64,000 nt of DNA from Rhododendron vialii (lineage: Eukaryota > Streptophyta > Magnoliopsida > Ericales > Ericaceae), in assembly GCF_030253575.1 (NCBI RefSeq), contig NC_080559.1:31398501-31462500 (forward strand), in the 5' to 3' direction. Below, piece after piece: positions 45,201 to 55,899 of this stretch (its first letter is position 1; every line of letters starts with the position of its first letter). The notes under the pieces were generated by a model, which ran no database searches, was not told where the DNA came from, and saw nothing but the letters and a program-made list of their open reading frames with translations. The position numbers and the translations under genes are program-made.

Positions 45201-48200
45201 GGAGTTGGCAATTGCATCATTTCTCTTTCCACTTCATTGAACATCATAAAAAGCTATTTTCTAATGGCAGCACGGTGGTTGAGAAAGATGCTGCTTACCT
45301 CGTTCCACGGCTTCGGGATCTTGCCTTTTCAGTTGACATACGGTATTCTTATTGGTATTACTTATGGGTAACAAACTACATAACAGCAGGACAATAGCTT
45401 CTTTCAGTTATCAAATAAGCTGTGCATAGAGCAAATTTTTTGTGCAACGGCCGTGGAAGGGCTATTTCATCTGATATTAGCTTGGCAACCAAGAATGCAC
45501 ATGGCAATTTATTGCTTACTCCCTTGGTCCCAATTTGTTTGTCCAATCTTGAAATTCCAACTTATTATAGAGACCAAATGATTACTTTTGAAAAGGTTCA
45601 ACTTTCCAAAAGTACCCTTCACTTTTTGGTATTTGATGAGAGGGCACTCTCTCTAATGCATATGAGAGAGGGCATTAAGGGAATATTTCAAGGTCAATTT
45701 ATATTTTGACAAACATTTTGGGACACAAGAAAGTCAAAAAGGGGACAAATAAATACGGACGGAGGGAGTATTTGATTACTGTATGATCATCTATTAGGCT
45801 TTGTTTTCTTTCATGTTGACCCATATTTGGGGCATGTTTTACCGTTTTGGCATGCTTAAGTTGATAAAAAAAACAAAAAAAACAATCTTTAGTCATGTTG
45901 AACATGCAGTTTCTTTGTTTGTTTTGTTTTTTGTCAATATTTGTTACGAAGGAATCAGAGACAGCTTATCAGTTTGTAATGATTATTACAGGACATATAA
46001 TACTGCAACCTAACCATATGACTTTGGCATTTGCCCCAATTGGGAAAGTCATATGTGGATAGCAAAAACAACTTCGGAGAACTCTATTATTGATGATGTT
46101 CTAAAGTTCTGGAAATCTTGTTGAGTAGTGCATCATAGGAATTTTGAATACTGTTCTCTCTCTCACTCCATGAAATGAAGTTTGAAGGTGATATGAGTCT
46201 TGTGACCATTGCAAAGCAACTAATGTATGACCAAGATTGATAAGCCATTAATTGCAAGGTGCGTCGTTTGTCTGAACTTGCTACGACCTTCATTTTGATG
46301 ATGCTTAGGGACGCAAGTGGCTTCTTGAGAAAACACGGGATCCATTTCTTCAGAACCTTACAACTTTTAGACCACTTGACTGATAAATGAAGACTGCCAC
46401 TTTAGTCTATTCTCTCATGATACACTTATATGGATTGGAGACTGCATTTCGGCATCTTTCAGGGGGTTTTCTTTTCCACCCTGATACCATCAGCTACTGA
46501 ACAGTAATGTAAAACCATAGGAGGAGACAACATACGGAAAATAGTAGAACTTATATTAATGAATTCGAGTTTTGTCATTCATATTCACGATTATCTTCCA
46601 AATGGTGGTTTATAGGATTAGATGTTTCTAGGTATCCAAAACTAGAGGAAGGTTCAGGAACATTATCAGAAGGACTCTGGAGACGGGCATCTGCAGCTGG
46701 TGCATTCACTCCTATGGAAAAAAGAGCCTTTGGAATAGCAGATGACATGTAAATTTCTTTTTTGACCCCTTCTTATAATTCATTTTATCTATGAGCTTTT
46801 ATTACTGGTCTTTTTTTTTTTAATTCTGTTTACAGATACGAGGCCGGTCTTCTTTTTGCGTACTTGGCTTTTATTCCGTTTTGTGAAGTAGGAATCATGG
46901 ATAGCCTTTCATTGCAAGTAAGCTACAACCGTCCAGTATGATTGCTAAATTGTTTAACCTGTCATTCATTATTTTACTTGTTCTTTTTTTCCGGAGAGGG
47001 TGATTTAAGCAGCTGTTCTTCCCTGCTAATTATTCTCTGCCTTGAACTTGCAGAGGCTTCTGGAAAGCACTTTCAAACTTGATCTTGAAGCTATCAGAGA
47101 GTAAGGACTTAGAAGACTGATCTTATTCTCAAAGATTTAAACAACTGCTCATTAGCTATATCATCATGTATCTTTATTGATTTTCCACATATGTAAGGCT
47201 GTTAACACTCACATAAAAACATAGCAAATAAAATTGTTGGATCTAGGAACTAAGAACTTAGCTGTAATGTTCAACAGATACATTGAGAAGGCCATGTAAG
47301 AAGGCTACTCAATTGTTATCCGTTCGACTGTTCCGGGCTTGACACTGGTTTGCACTGAACAGGCTTTTATGAACAGCCTTTTATCAGTTTGTTGCAGTTA
47401 CTATTGGGAAGAAACAAACCATCATTGCTATTTACATATGTCTTGTTGCTTTGTTCTGGAAATGATTGTAGTGTAGGTGTAAGCCACCTATTTTTGTCAG
47501 CTTTCCTATGCTGAAAATGTTGGCGCACATTGCCAGGAACACATTGTTGGTATTTAAGCTATACACGAGTCTTTTAGCCTCTGGTGCAGCGATCTTTTTT
47601 CTGAATTGCCTAATCCATTCTGTTAACCTGCAGCTGTTCCATGCGGATTTGTGCCTGATTTTGAACTATCAAAAAACAAAAGGCCATTTGGCTCTTCTTT
47701 GCAACTTTTTGGAGATTACTTAAACTTAGCAACTTCAAGCATATAAGATCATTTGATAGATTAACCGATGTAAAATTCTTGAATGACTTCGACGTCCAGA
47801 ACAAATGGGTTGTGGTTTTGTTTGTTGAGACTTGAGATGCGTTGGTAGCATTCTATACTGTCAGAGAACACAAATTTCTAGTTTTACACCTGTAGAATCA
47901 GGGTTTTTCTGGCAGTCGTAATGTGTTTGTATCCTTGAACTTGCATGACATCAGTTCACTTGCCTTTCTCTTTTGGTAGGTATTGTTTAGCTGATGACCG
48001 CTTGCTAGAAGCTGTGAACTTTCTGGATCTTGGAAATGGTGCAGGTTGGGAGTTGCTGCAGGTTCAGTATTCTATCTCCTCACTTGTGGAAACTAATTTT
48101 TTTTTATTTTTTTATATCCAATTCCTGTAGATAAGGTCAGGGGTGTATAAAGACCCGTGTAAGCTACTCTAGGAACTTGAGCTTAAGCATTTTGGGCCTT

Positions 48201-48423
48201 GTGGTTAGGCTCCAACAAGTCATTGAGCCAGGTCTACATGGGGTGTTACATTTAAGAAAAATAGCATTGAGAAATTGCTTTACTGCTGGCACTGTGGTTT
48301 TATGTTGCCGGTAAATTGTTGTTTCTCTTGGTGCAGGCTATGTTGAACCCTGACTTCCGGAATCGGCCAATAGCAGAAGCTGTATTGAACCATCGATTCA
48401 TGACAGGCTCTGTTCTATTTTAA
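42207..48423 (+). CDS. Predicted chloroplast pseudokinase (At5g16810-like)
   Basis: Twelve exons, 42207-42424, 43366-43464, 43623-43680, 44579-44659, 44783-44854, 44942-45189, 45271-45342, 46632-46748, 46836-46917, 47054-47100, 47980-48061 and 48337-48423, give 420 residues, all in phase. The first 50 residues are Ser/Thr/Arg-rich with few acidic residues (LSLSSRYKSPRLFGRF), like a plastid transit peptide. A protein-kinase fold follows: RLYEGRITQGPLRGTPVIFK carries the ATP-lysine-like K, then GLAYMHDRERLHQSLGPSSV replaces the catalytic HRDLKPxN loop and RDLAFSVD stands at DFG. The catalytic Asp and metal-binding Asn are absent, so catalysis is doubtful. The C-terminal part (RLLESTFKLDLEAIREYCLA, WELLQAMLNPDFRNRPIAEA) is the usual kinase end. 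Either of two adjacent ATGs (42207, 42210) could start. Introns hold a SINE, an RTE LINE fragment and a Stowaway. Confidence 0.88.
43751..43949 (-). mobile_element. tRNA-derived SINE, best copy, in pseudokinase intron 3
   Basis: Read on the minus strand it starts ggttggcctagtggtcaag, with A box TGGCCTAGTGG and B box GGTTCAAAACC. It continues through a conserved body (actagcggggccc reversed) and ends in ctagttatcaaaaaaa. It resembles the widespread plant Au-like SINEs, though the family name is not certain. Other copies: 98-190, 17515-17640, 19582-19797, 62926-63128. Confidence 0.82.
44235..44545 (-). mobile_element. RTE-clade LINE, 3' coding fragment in pseudokinase intron 3
   Basis: The minus strand encodes the RTE LINE C terminus: LRWFGRVWWRSVDEVVRRSD, then GRGRPK, and a final HTANPI-like end, matching the RWFGHVxRR...RGRPKKTW...IHVADP pattern of plant RTE elements. 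It is a short dead fragment. Confidence 0.75.
45519..45768. mobile_element. Stowaway-type MITE in pseudokinase intron 7
   Basis: 250 bp with ends ctcccttggtcccaatttg and ataaatacggacggagggag, flanked by TA on both sides (45517-45518, 45769-45770). Non-coding; Tc1/mariner superfamily. Confidence 0.88.
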
Positions 48424-49081
48424 ACACCCGAATACATACGTGAGAGAATAATTGAGTTGGCTATTAGCTGCTTCACAGGATAACATCTTTTCGAATTTTA
48501 CTTGTCTGTTGGGAGGAGAATTCTCGAAAGTGTGGTTTCTACGTTGCAACTTGTAAATATTATGTTGATGGGTATAAAAGAAGTTAGAGTTTTTATAGAT
48601 AGTTTCCTTTTAGTTCATGGCTTTGGTAGAATTGCTAGGATGTGTTAAGGGGATCTGTGTGCATTCCGTTTACACCAACGGCATGTTTGGCAGCAGCCAA
48701 AGAGAGCTGGATATAGCAATCCGGATGCTCTTATGAGAGTTTGGTATCATGGATGAAGCCCTCTCGTGTGATGAAATGTTTGAGTTTGAGTCTAAGGTTC
48801 CCATTCTTACTCTTATCGCTCTCCGTACCATTTGGAAGCGAAAAGCATCGAGTGTGAGGAGATTAATTGTCAAAGATTGGGTCAACGACGAGGTAATGTC
48901 CACACTCTTTTTTAAACATAAGAGCAAATTTTTCTCATGTAATCTTTACATGTAGTGCTAGGATCATTTCCCTATAGAAAGACGAGGGAGAGTATAATAT
49001 CTGCCTAGTTTTTCATAATTTTACTTCGGCCTATGATTCTGATATACTTCAGTAACAATTTGTTATTATTGTTAACCTCTT

Positions 49082-49125
<44 letters not shown>

Positions 49126-50400
49126 TATGATTTGTGGGCGATATTTCAATTAGGCTTCTTTTTTCATAGTGGTGTTTTGGCCTAAAAAGTAGGATTATTA
49201 GATTGTTGAAGCCTTGAAGGGCAATAATCCAACTTGATTCGGCTAAAATTACCACTTGACACTATAGCTGTTTGGAGCAAAATAATCCAATAATCTAACA
49301 ATATATATTTTTTAGTTCACACTATTATACTTATTTTGTTTTTTGAGGAGGGTGAATAGTCCAGTAATCGTACTTAATTTTTTGGCCAAGCCAGCTTCTT
49401 CTCAATTAGACTTCTGTGACCGAAATCAGAAACTCTGTGAACGCAATCGACCAAACTAATAGTTTATATCCAAATAAAAAAAATGATGACATTGCAGGGG
49501 TTAAAAGTGTAATTAACCCATGCACCAAGGGAGGGGAGAAAGAAAACAGAAAGTCTACTCACACGCATTTAAAACACCTACCGACACAATTGTGTCGGGA
49601 GCCGTTCGATGCATGTAGATTCATATGCCTTGAATAGTTTGTTATTCGGAATTGTATTTTTTTTTTCCAAACGATATACATCAGCGAAGGTTAATATAGT
49701 GAGTTAGTAAGTTAGCCAAACGATATACAGTAAGTTACTCCATAAGAAGTCCTAAGATTGTCCGTAGCCTTTAACTATAAACGGCCTAACGGGGCTGGAC
49801 CCTAGCCTTGCACGAAAGAAGGATGAGTAAATACCATTAGGCTACAAGGGTTGGGAGGGTTGTAGTGTCGGCCGGTCTGACCATCCATCTTAGTATGGAC
49901 GACTTGAATTTAATCTAAACTCCTTCAAATTCAAATTGTTCATTGTCAAGATGGATAGCAGGATCGACCGTGTGGGATGCACTACAGACCCCTGAATCCA
50001 GGCTACAAACCCTTCGAAAGATAATGGGGTCCTTTTTGCCATTCGCGTAGAATAGGAAGTAAGAGCATCTCCAGCTTTGACCTATTTTAAGACTCAAATT
50101 TAAAAATGGGGTAAAAATCACAAAAATCTCTTTCCAATCTTTGACCCAAATCTTTTTTCATTTTGGGTTTTACCCATTTTTTTATCCAAATCTGAGACAA
50201 CTTTTGCCTTGACCCATTTCTCCAACGGCTAGTTAGAGAGAGAGAGAGAAAGAGGGAGATGTGTAAAATTTGGATTTGATGGTCGGAGATGTGTCTACCC
50301 AAAATGAATTTTTACCCAAAATTTGACTCAAATTTGAGGAAAAATATGGATGAAGGCTGGAGATGCTATAAAGAACTCTGGAAAACCGAGTCGTCGGCTC
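48424..50400. other. Intergenic between pseudokinase and NAA60
   Basis: Presumed 3' UTR of the pseudokinase, then unique-looking DNA. A (GA)n microsatellite of about 18 units spans 49087-49122. At 49755-49990 there is a stretch with cttgcacgaaagaaggatgag and tcgaccgtgtgggatgc that looks repeat-like but has no boundaries I can support. No coding gene recognised. Confidence 0.5.
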
Positions 50401-51060
50401 GTCGTCGCCCCCACCCGGAAAGGAGGAGAGAAAGTACTGTGAGACAAGAAAGCATACGATTCCAAATCTTTGCCAATTTCTATCCAAACACACAATTCCC
50501 ATCAAATCTCTCTACAAAAGGGAAAGAATCCATTCTTCTTTTTCCCCCACCTGCAGCCCCCGATCAGTCTCTTTCTCTCTCTACCCTCCTCCGCACGCGA
50601 CTTTTGGACGATTGCAGGTAAAAGCTTTTGGCTGAATTTTTCCATATCGAGATTTGTGGGTTTTTTTTTTTTTCCTCGCACAAAGATATCGAATTGGGTG
50701 ATTGAGATGTTACTCAGACTTTCGTGCATATGATTCAATGAATAGTTTTAATACCTTAGTTTGAGCTTTATTATTCTGTTGTTTCAGTGTAATCGAACCC
50801 GAAATTCTGCTGTTAGTTGGTGATGGGTGTTGGTGCATTGATTTTATTTTCGTTTTCTTTTTTTTTTTTCGCTTGGAATCAAGATGTCTAGTCATTAGTC
50901 AACCCTCTCTTTGTCCCCATTTAGGGTTCAATAGGATTTGTGTTTAGATGGGGAGAAAGATCTTCTTCTTTTTTTTGTTTATTATGCCCTGAGAAGCACA
51001 TGAAGGTCATATTTAGGACCCCAAAAAAAAAAAAAACTAAGAGGAAATATCATTAGAGAA

Positions 51061-51081
51061 GGGGGGGGGGGGGGGGGGGGG
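51061..51081. repeat. Poly-G tract
   Basis: About 21 consecutive G on the plus strand inside the NAA60 leader intron. Length may be approximate because such runs are hard to sequence and assemble. Confidence 0.9.
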
Positions 51082-51306
51082 AAGAAATACTGCATCTTGG
51101 AGGAGGGATGGGGTGTTAGGGATTAGGATTTGTGGGGATTTGAACTAACTGCGAAATTTGTTCAGTTTGGGATTGAGTACACAATTTTGTTACAAAAATG
51201 AGCAATTGCGATGGCAGAATAGTTAGGCATTGCCACATCAGTAGCCTGTTTTTTCCAGCTATACGATTGAGCAATTCACCGAACGCAACCTTATGATAGG
51301 CCTAAA

Positions 51307-51580
51307 TGATTGGGCCCCAACTAAAGCCCGTGACATTATTACAACATGGGTAGTTAAATGGTATTTCGGCGTAATTGACAGTTTTCATGATTGTCTTTGA
51401 ATCTGTTTTTTTATACTACTAAAGCTTGGTACGTAGAGCCAGTTGATTGGGCCCCAACTAAAGCCCATGACATTTTTACAACATAGGTAGTTAAATGGTA
51501 TTTCAGCGTAATTGACCGTTTTCATGATTGTCTTTGAATCAGTTTTTTTTATACTACTAAAGCTTGGTACTTAGACCTAG
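51307..51580. repeat. 137-bp tandem duplication in NAA60 leader intron
   Basis: Two copies starting at 51307 and 51444, each tgattgggccccaactaaag through tactactaaagcttggtac, with only a handful of differences. A recent local duplication with no coding role. Confidence 0.9.
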
Positions 51581-51851
51581 TCAGCCACAGGATGTCTTTA
51601 TGGATCAATCCGCCCGGCCAAAAAAACCTGAGAGTATTATCGAATCCTAGTGCCATAAACTTATTGTTTCAAGTTTAATTTTGTGGCAGGTAGGTGCTTT
51701 GCAATCACACTGTATTAATTCAAAGGAAAATCTCTGTACTGGGTTGCAGCATCTACTGCATGGCCTTCCTAGCTGATGTGGCATAAATGGAAGGAAAAGT
51801 TCTTCAAGAAATATTCCAAGTTTTTGTTGGGGATTGATGCAGCATTCTTCA

Positions 51852-53708
51852 ATGGTAGACTGGAGAGGCCGCCACCGCCCAGTCATAGTCTATAGGCCTA
51901 TACGACCCTCTGACTTAGAGGTGCTTGAGAAAATCCATACTTATCTATTCCCAATCAGGTAAGCTGATCTCATCTTATGCTATCTGATGATGATGATCAG
52001 TTTTGAGAAGATGTGGTTTGCTTTCTTTTTCTCAATAGTAGTTATTTGATTTTCACAGGTACGAGCCTGAGTTCTTCAGTAATGTTGTTAATGGCCGTGA
52101 TATTGTGTCTTGGGGAGTTGTGGACCGGAGTCGACGTGATGGTCGAAATGATGAACTCATTGGATTTGTTACTGCGCGAATTGTTCCAGCAAAAGATAGC
52201 GAGGTGAGTCTTGGTGACCTTTTTATCTCAGATATCTTTTGTCACATGAACTTCATGGGTGGCTTACTTTTTGGCAAACACATGGAAATTAGGCTGCTCA
52301 AAGGGAATTGATTCCTTGTTTGCAAATTTGCTTATCCTCAATGCATAACTGGCACTTATGGTTTATCTCTCTTGAGGTCCTATTCCACTCAAGCAATGTT
52401 AGCATTGCAGATAGAAGATTTGCTCAGATTTGACACGGCAAAGTCAGACCAAAAGCTAGTGTACATTCTGACACTGGGAGTGGTAGACTCCTATAGAAAT
52501 CTCGGCATAGGTAACATATTTTTTAAATTTTTTCACGGGTTTCTTTAACTGTCCTTTCACCAATTAATTGCCTGTTGTTTAATTTTCAGCTTCTTCACTT
52601 ATTCAAGAGGTTATCAAATATGCATCAACTATTCCAACGTGCCGAGCAGTTTACCTCCACGTGATCTCATATAATAACCCTGCCATCTATTTATACCAGA
52701 AAATGAACTTTCAGTGCGTGCGAAGGTTGCATGGTTTTTATTTCATTAATGGCCAGCATTATGATTCCTTCTTGTTCATCTACTACATCAATGGAGGTCG
52801 GTCTCCCTGCTCACCATTGTAAGTATTATTTCCCCTTTTTTTGAATATAGTGCAAAAATGGCACTCTGAAAGTATGTGCCACTATCTTCAGCTTTTAAAA
52901 AATTGTAGATTATCCTAAAAATGCATTGGATATTTTGAATCATGTTTTCAACTATTGTGGGTAGTGGAAAAGCATTAGTTGGTAATACCTCTAAGAGGAT
53001 AGTTTGTGCAATGGATTAGGGAGGGGATTTAGGTTCAAGAGGCTTTTTCCTCTCTTTAATAAGGACCCTAATAACTGAAATTTACGTAACCTATGTTACA
53101 TGGACTTTCTTAAATGTGCATGAGTATACCGTGTCGGACACTTGACACTCGGATAAGGGTGTGGGATCGGTGTCTTGACACATTTCTACTTGGACATACA
53201 CCTAGTAAGGTAGTTTGTAATATGAACTTGCTGCGAACTATGCGTGAAAGAATGAAATGTTGCAAGGCACTTTGTTAACACTATTTATCGGAGAGATACA
53301 AGAAATATATCAAGACATTTGAATATTGTGGAGTATCTCCGAGTCCTTTGAGATGGAAATCTGACATAACGGACACTTGGAACAGATACCCTCACCACAT
53401 ACCCTTACCCGAGTCCATGTAACATAGGACATAACCAGACAAGTATTTTCCAATGTACAGGTTGTGCCCACCATGCGTCTGAGATCTTATTGGGTTTTCT
53501 TCTTTTTTCTTTGTTCTGCAGAGAGCTTGCAACAGCAATGGCAACTTATGTGAGGAGTGGGTTGAAGCTGGTGGCTGCTAAGCTGTGGAAAAATGAAGGT
53601 AAGAAGGCCTCTTCTAGATGCGGTAGTAGTAACGAAACTTCTCTTGTAACAGCAACGCAAAGCAAGAGAAGCCTCACGGTGGAGGGTTCTGGGTATCAGT
53701 GTGTGTAA
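51852..53708 (+). CDS. NAA60: N-alpha-acetyltransferase 60 (NatF)
   Basis: Five coding exons, 51852-51958, 52059-52203, 52411-52510, 52590-52818 and 53522-53708, give 255 residues. NAA60 acetylates N-terminal Met of membrane proteins; the Arabidopsis enzyme (At5g16800) is at the plasma membrane. GNAT fold: VIVYRPIRPSDLEVLEKIHT at the start, RYEPEFFSNVVNGRDIVSWG, the core beta4 strand KLVYILTLGVV followed by the acetyl-CoA loop YRNLGIASSL (R-x-x-G-x-A), then TCRAVYLHVISYNNPAIYLY and RRLHGFYFINGQHYDSFLF. The C terminus (ATAMATYVRSGLKLVAAKLW, ending GYQCV) is the amphipathic membrane-binding part of plant forms. Start ATG at 51852 is the first after the leader-intron acceptor. Intron 4 contains a 339-bp MITE. 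Confidence 0.95.
53090..53428. mobile_element. MITE in NAA60 intron 4
   Basis: 339 bp bounded by a 17-bp perfect inverted repeat, cctatgttacatggact and its complement agtccatgtaacatagg. Interior words such as gtgtcggacacttgacac are AT-poor relative to the flank. No protein. Target-site duplication not clear. Confidence 0.75.
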
Positions 53709-54702
53709 TCATAGGTTTTGTTTTTTTTGGTTTTGTTTTTGGATATGATCCATCTTTTTCTCTCCATTTTTCAATTCTCTCGTGTCACCCCATAACTTCT
53801 CTTGTATATGTACAAGCGAATAATAAAACATGTCATTGTAACTCTTTGAATGTTCTATCTCGCGCTCTATCTTATGGTGTTCTTAATGTGCCTTTTCAGG
53901 ATTGTAAATTTCAGGATACATAGGTGGACCACTGTATGAAGTGTACTGATAATGCTTTTCTTTTGGTTGGAATTCTCGAGTGCTTTGAAATAACATGAAT
54001 GCTCTTCAAGATGAATGTGCAGCAGTCTCCTTTTGTTGTTCTTATTTGTATGGTGGCGAGTTGGTCTGGTCAATAAGACTCTGTTTGTTTCGATGTAAAG
54101 CTTTTCATTAATCAGATTGGTGATGGCGCCAAGTGTGATCATGACGATTGTTTGTTAGTAAAATAATGGCGGTTTGGCCATAACCCTAATTTCGTCTTGG
54201 TTTCTTTTTTCCCCTCCAACCCAAGAGAGGCGCGCGTAAACTGGCCGGGGTGACACCTAAGTTATCAAACAAGTGGAGGGTTATGTAGCCATTGAGGCTA
54301 AGCCCCATTTTTTCTTTTCCTGTTTTAGAATAAAAACTTTAATGACACGTTAATCAGACAACTTTCTCAACATTTATATGTTTACCTCAGCAAGTTCAAA
54401 ACACACGCATAAAACTACAGGGATATCTTCTAAAAAATGTTTGTACACGGATTCAATCACATATGTGATATGTATCCAGAACTGTTCTATGCATGCGGGC
54501 ACCGCATGATGAAAGTGCATGCGCATATGTGTCCGTTTGTCCTTCAGTACATCTGTGTCCAAATCATTTTTCCGTTTCTATTTAACTTTAACAATGTATA
54601 AGGCCCATTCTACAAGTTCAGCTAGGGCCTCGAAATGTTTTACGGCGGACCCTGAGAATTGAACCAATTCCGAACAAGAACCGTGAGAGCTAATTCTATG
54701 TT

Positions 54703-54873
54703 GGGGAATGCTAGGTACAAAGAAAACTTATCCCGAAAGTACTCCGAAAACAGCAATCAATGGTTGAGAATCACTTTGATGATTATGTCACACACATCAA
54801 AGTGAATCTCAACCACTAGTTGATCTTTTCGGGGTACTTTCGGGGTAAATTTTCTTTGTCCCTAGCATTTCTG
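54703..54873. mobile_element. Mutator-type foldback MITE, 171 bp
   Basis: Nearly perfect hairpin: aatgctaggtacaaagaaaa and ttatcccgaaagtactccga on the left arm pair with the right arm through tttctttgtccctagcatt. A perfect 9-bp target-site duplication TTCTATGTT flanks it (54694-54702, 54874-54882). Non-coding. Confidence 0.9.
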
Positions 54874-55328
54874 TTCTATGTTAAACTAGTGAACGTGTTC
54901 TGTGAGCTTATCCATGTTGTCATGCTCGAAACGAGGGATGGCGCTGTGCGGGTGCGCATCTCCATGCTGTGCACCATCTGAGCTGTTCGTTCGGCAATCC
55001 AACGGTCCAAATCTCATCTCGACAATGAACAAGTTGAATGCTGAAACTAAGATTTGGATCGTTAAATTGCTGAACAGATAGCTCAGATAGTGCCTAGCAC
55101 TGTGTCATGCCCTCCAGAAAATGGGAATCCATTTTCTTTCCATAAGTGGGCTTGTACATGTTTTGCAATACCCCGTGAGTATCGGGTTTATGAATAGATT
55201 GGCCAACTATTTTTCTTTTAATTTTGAACTTTACATGACTATACGTGCTCAAATCTTAGTCCTTCTCGATAAAACAGATCAAAGCCGGTACAGGCTGGTA
55301 CAGTACGATTCAAAACCTGGATAGATAT

Positions 55329-55544
55329 GAGAAATTTTTCAGTGTTGGGTGGGTACACCCCCACGCGCGAGGAGTGCATCTGGGCCATCCAAAATTGTGT
55401 TCGACGGTCCAGATTAAAACACTCCCTCTCCTCTTTGCCGACCACTTTCTCTCTCTCCAAATCTGAGCCATCCAAAACCTGAATGGACGGCTGGGATGCA
55501 CTCGGACACCACGTGGTGCCCATTGGGCACTGGAAATTTTCTCT
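55329..55544. mobile_element. Mutator-type MITE (copy C)
   Basis: 216 bp with inverted ends gagaaatttttcagtg and cactggaaattttctct and a perfect 9-bp target-site duplication GATAGATAT (55320-55328, 55545-55553). Interior matches 6143-6368 (ccaaatctgagcc, atggacggctgggatgc, accacgtggtgccca). It lies about 350 bp upstream of the EXORDIUM-like gene. Confidence 0.88.
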
Positions 55545-55773
55545 GATAGATATAGCATGCCATCTCAGAACCATTCATAAGTGTGCCCTTTAAAAAAAGA
55601 AAGAAGATGAGGTAACCGTGTACAAACCAAGTACGAAAGGATCTGAGTTGGAGGTAAAAGCATTATCCTATCTAACGACAAGCCACAAATTTAGCCATTT
55701 CTTGGTCTCCATTCCTTTAAATCCCCTCAATTCTTGCACCAACAATGCATACCAAACCAATCTTTTGGGTAGG

Positions 55774-55793
55774 GAGAGAGAGAGAGAGAGAGA
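55774..55793. repeat. (GA)n tract in the EXORDIUM-like gene leader
   Basis: Nine to ten GA units about 110 bp upstream of the start codon, probably within the 5' UTR. Confidence 0.8.
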
Positions 55794-55899
55794 ATTGATT
55801 CGGAAAAGCTTCATTCCAACATCCATGAGAGGGAAAGAGAAGACCCCCAGATCAAAACAACAATCGAAATAACACGAAAATTCGAAACCACGGGAAAGA

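Larger units (their letters stand above)
50618..51842 (+). other. 5' UTR intron of NAA60
   Basis: A leader exon ending GATTGCAG|GTAAAA at 50617/50618 and an acceptor GATGCAG at 51842, nine bases before the start ATG, bound a 1.2-kb leader intron. It contains an uninterrupted poly-G run (about 51061-51081) and a 137-bp tandem duplication. Confidence 0.65.
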
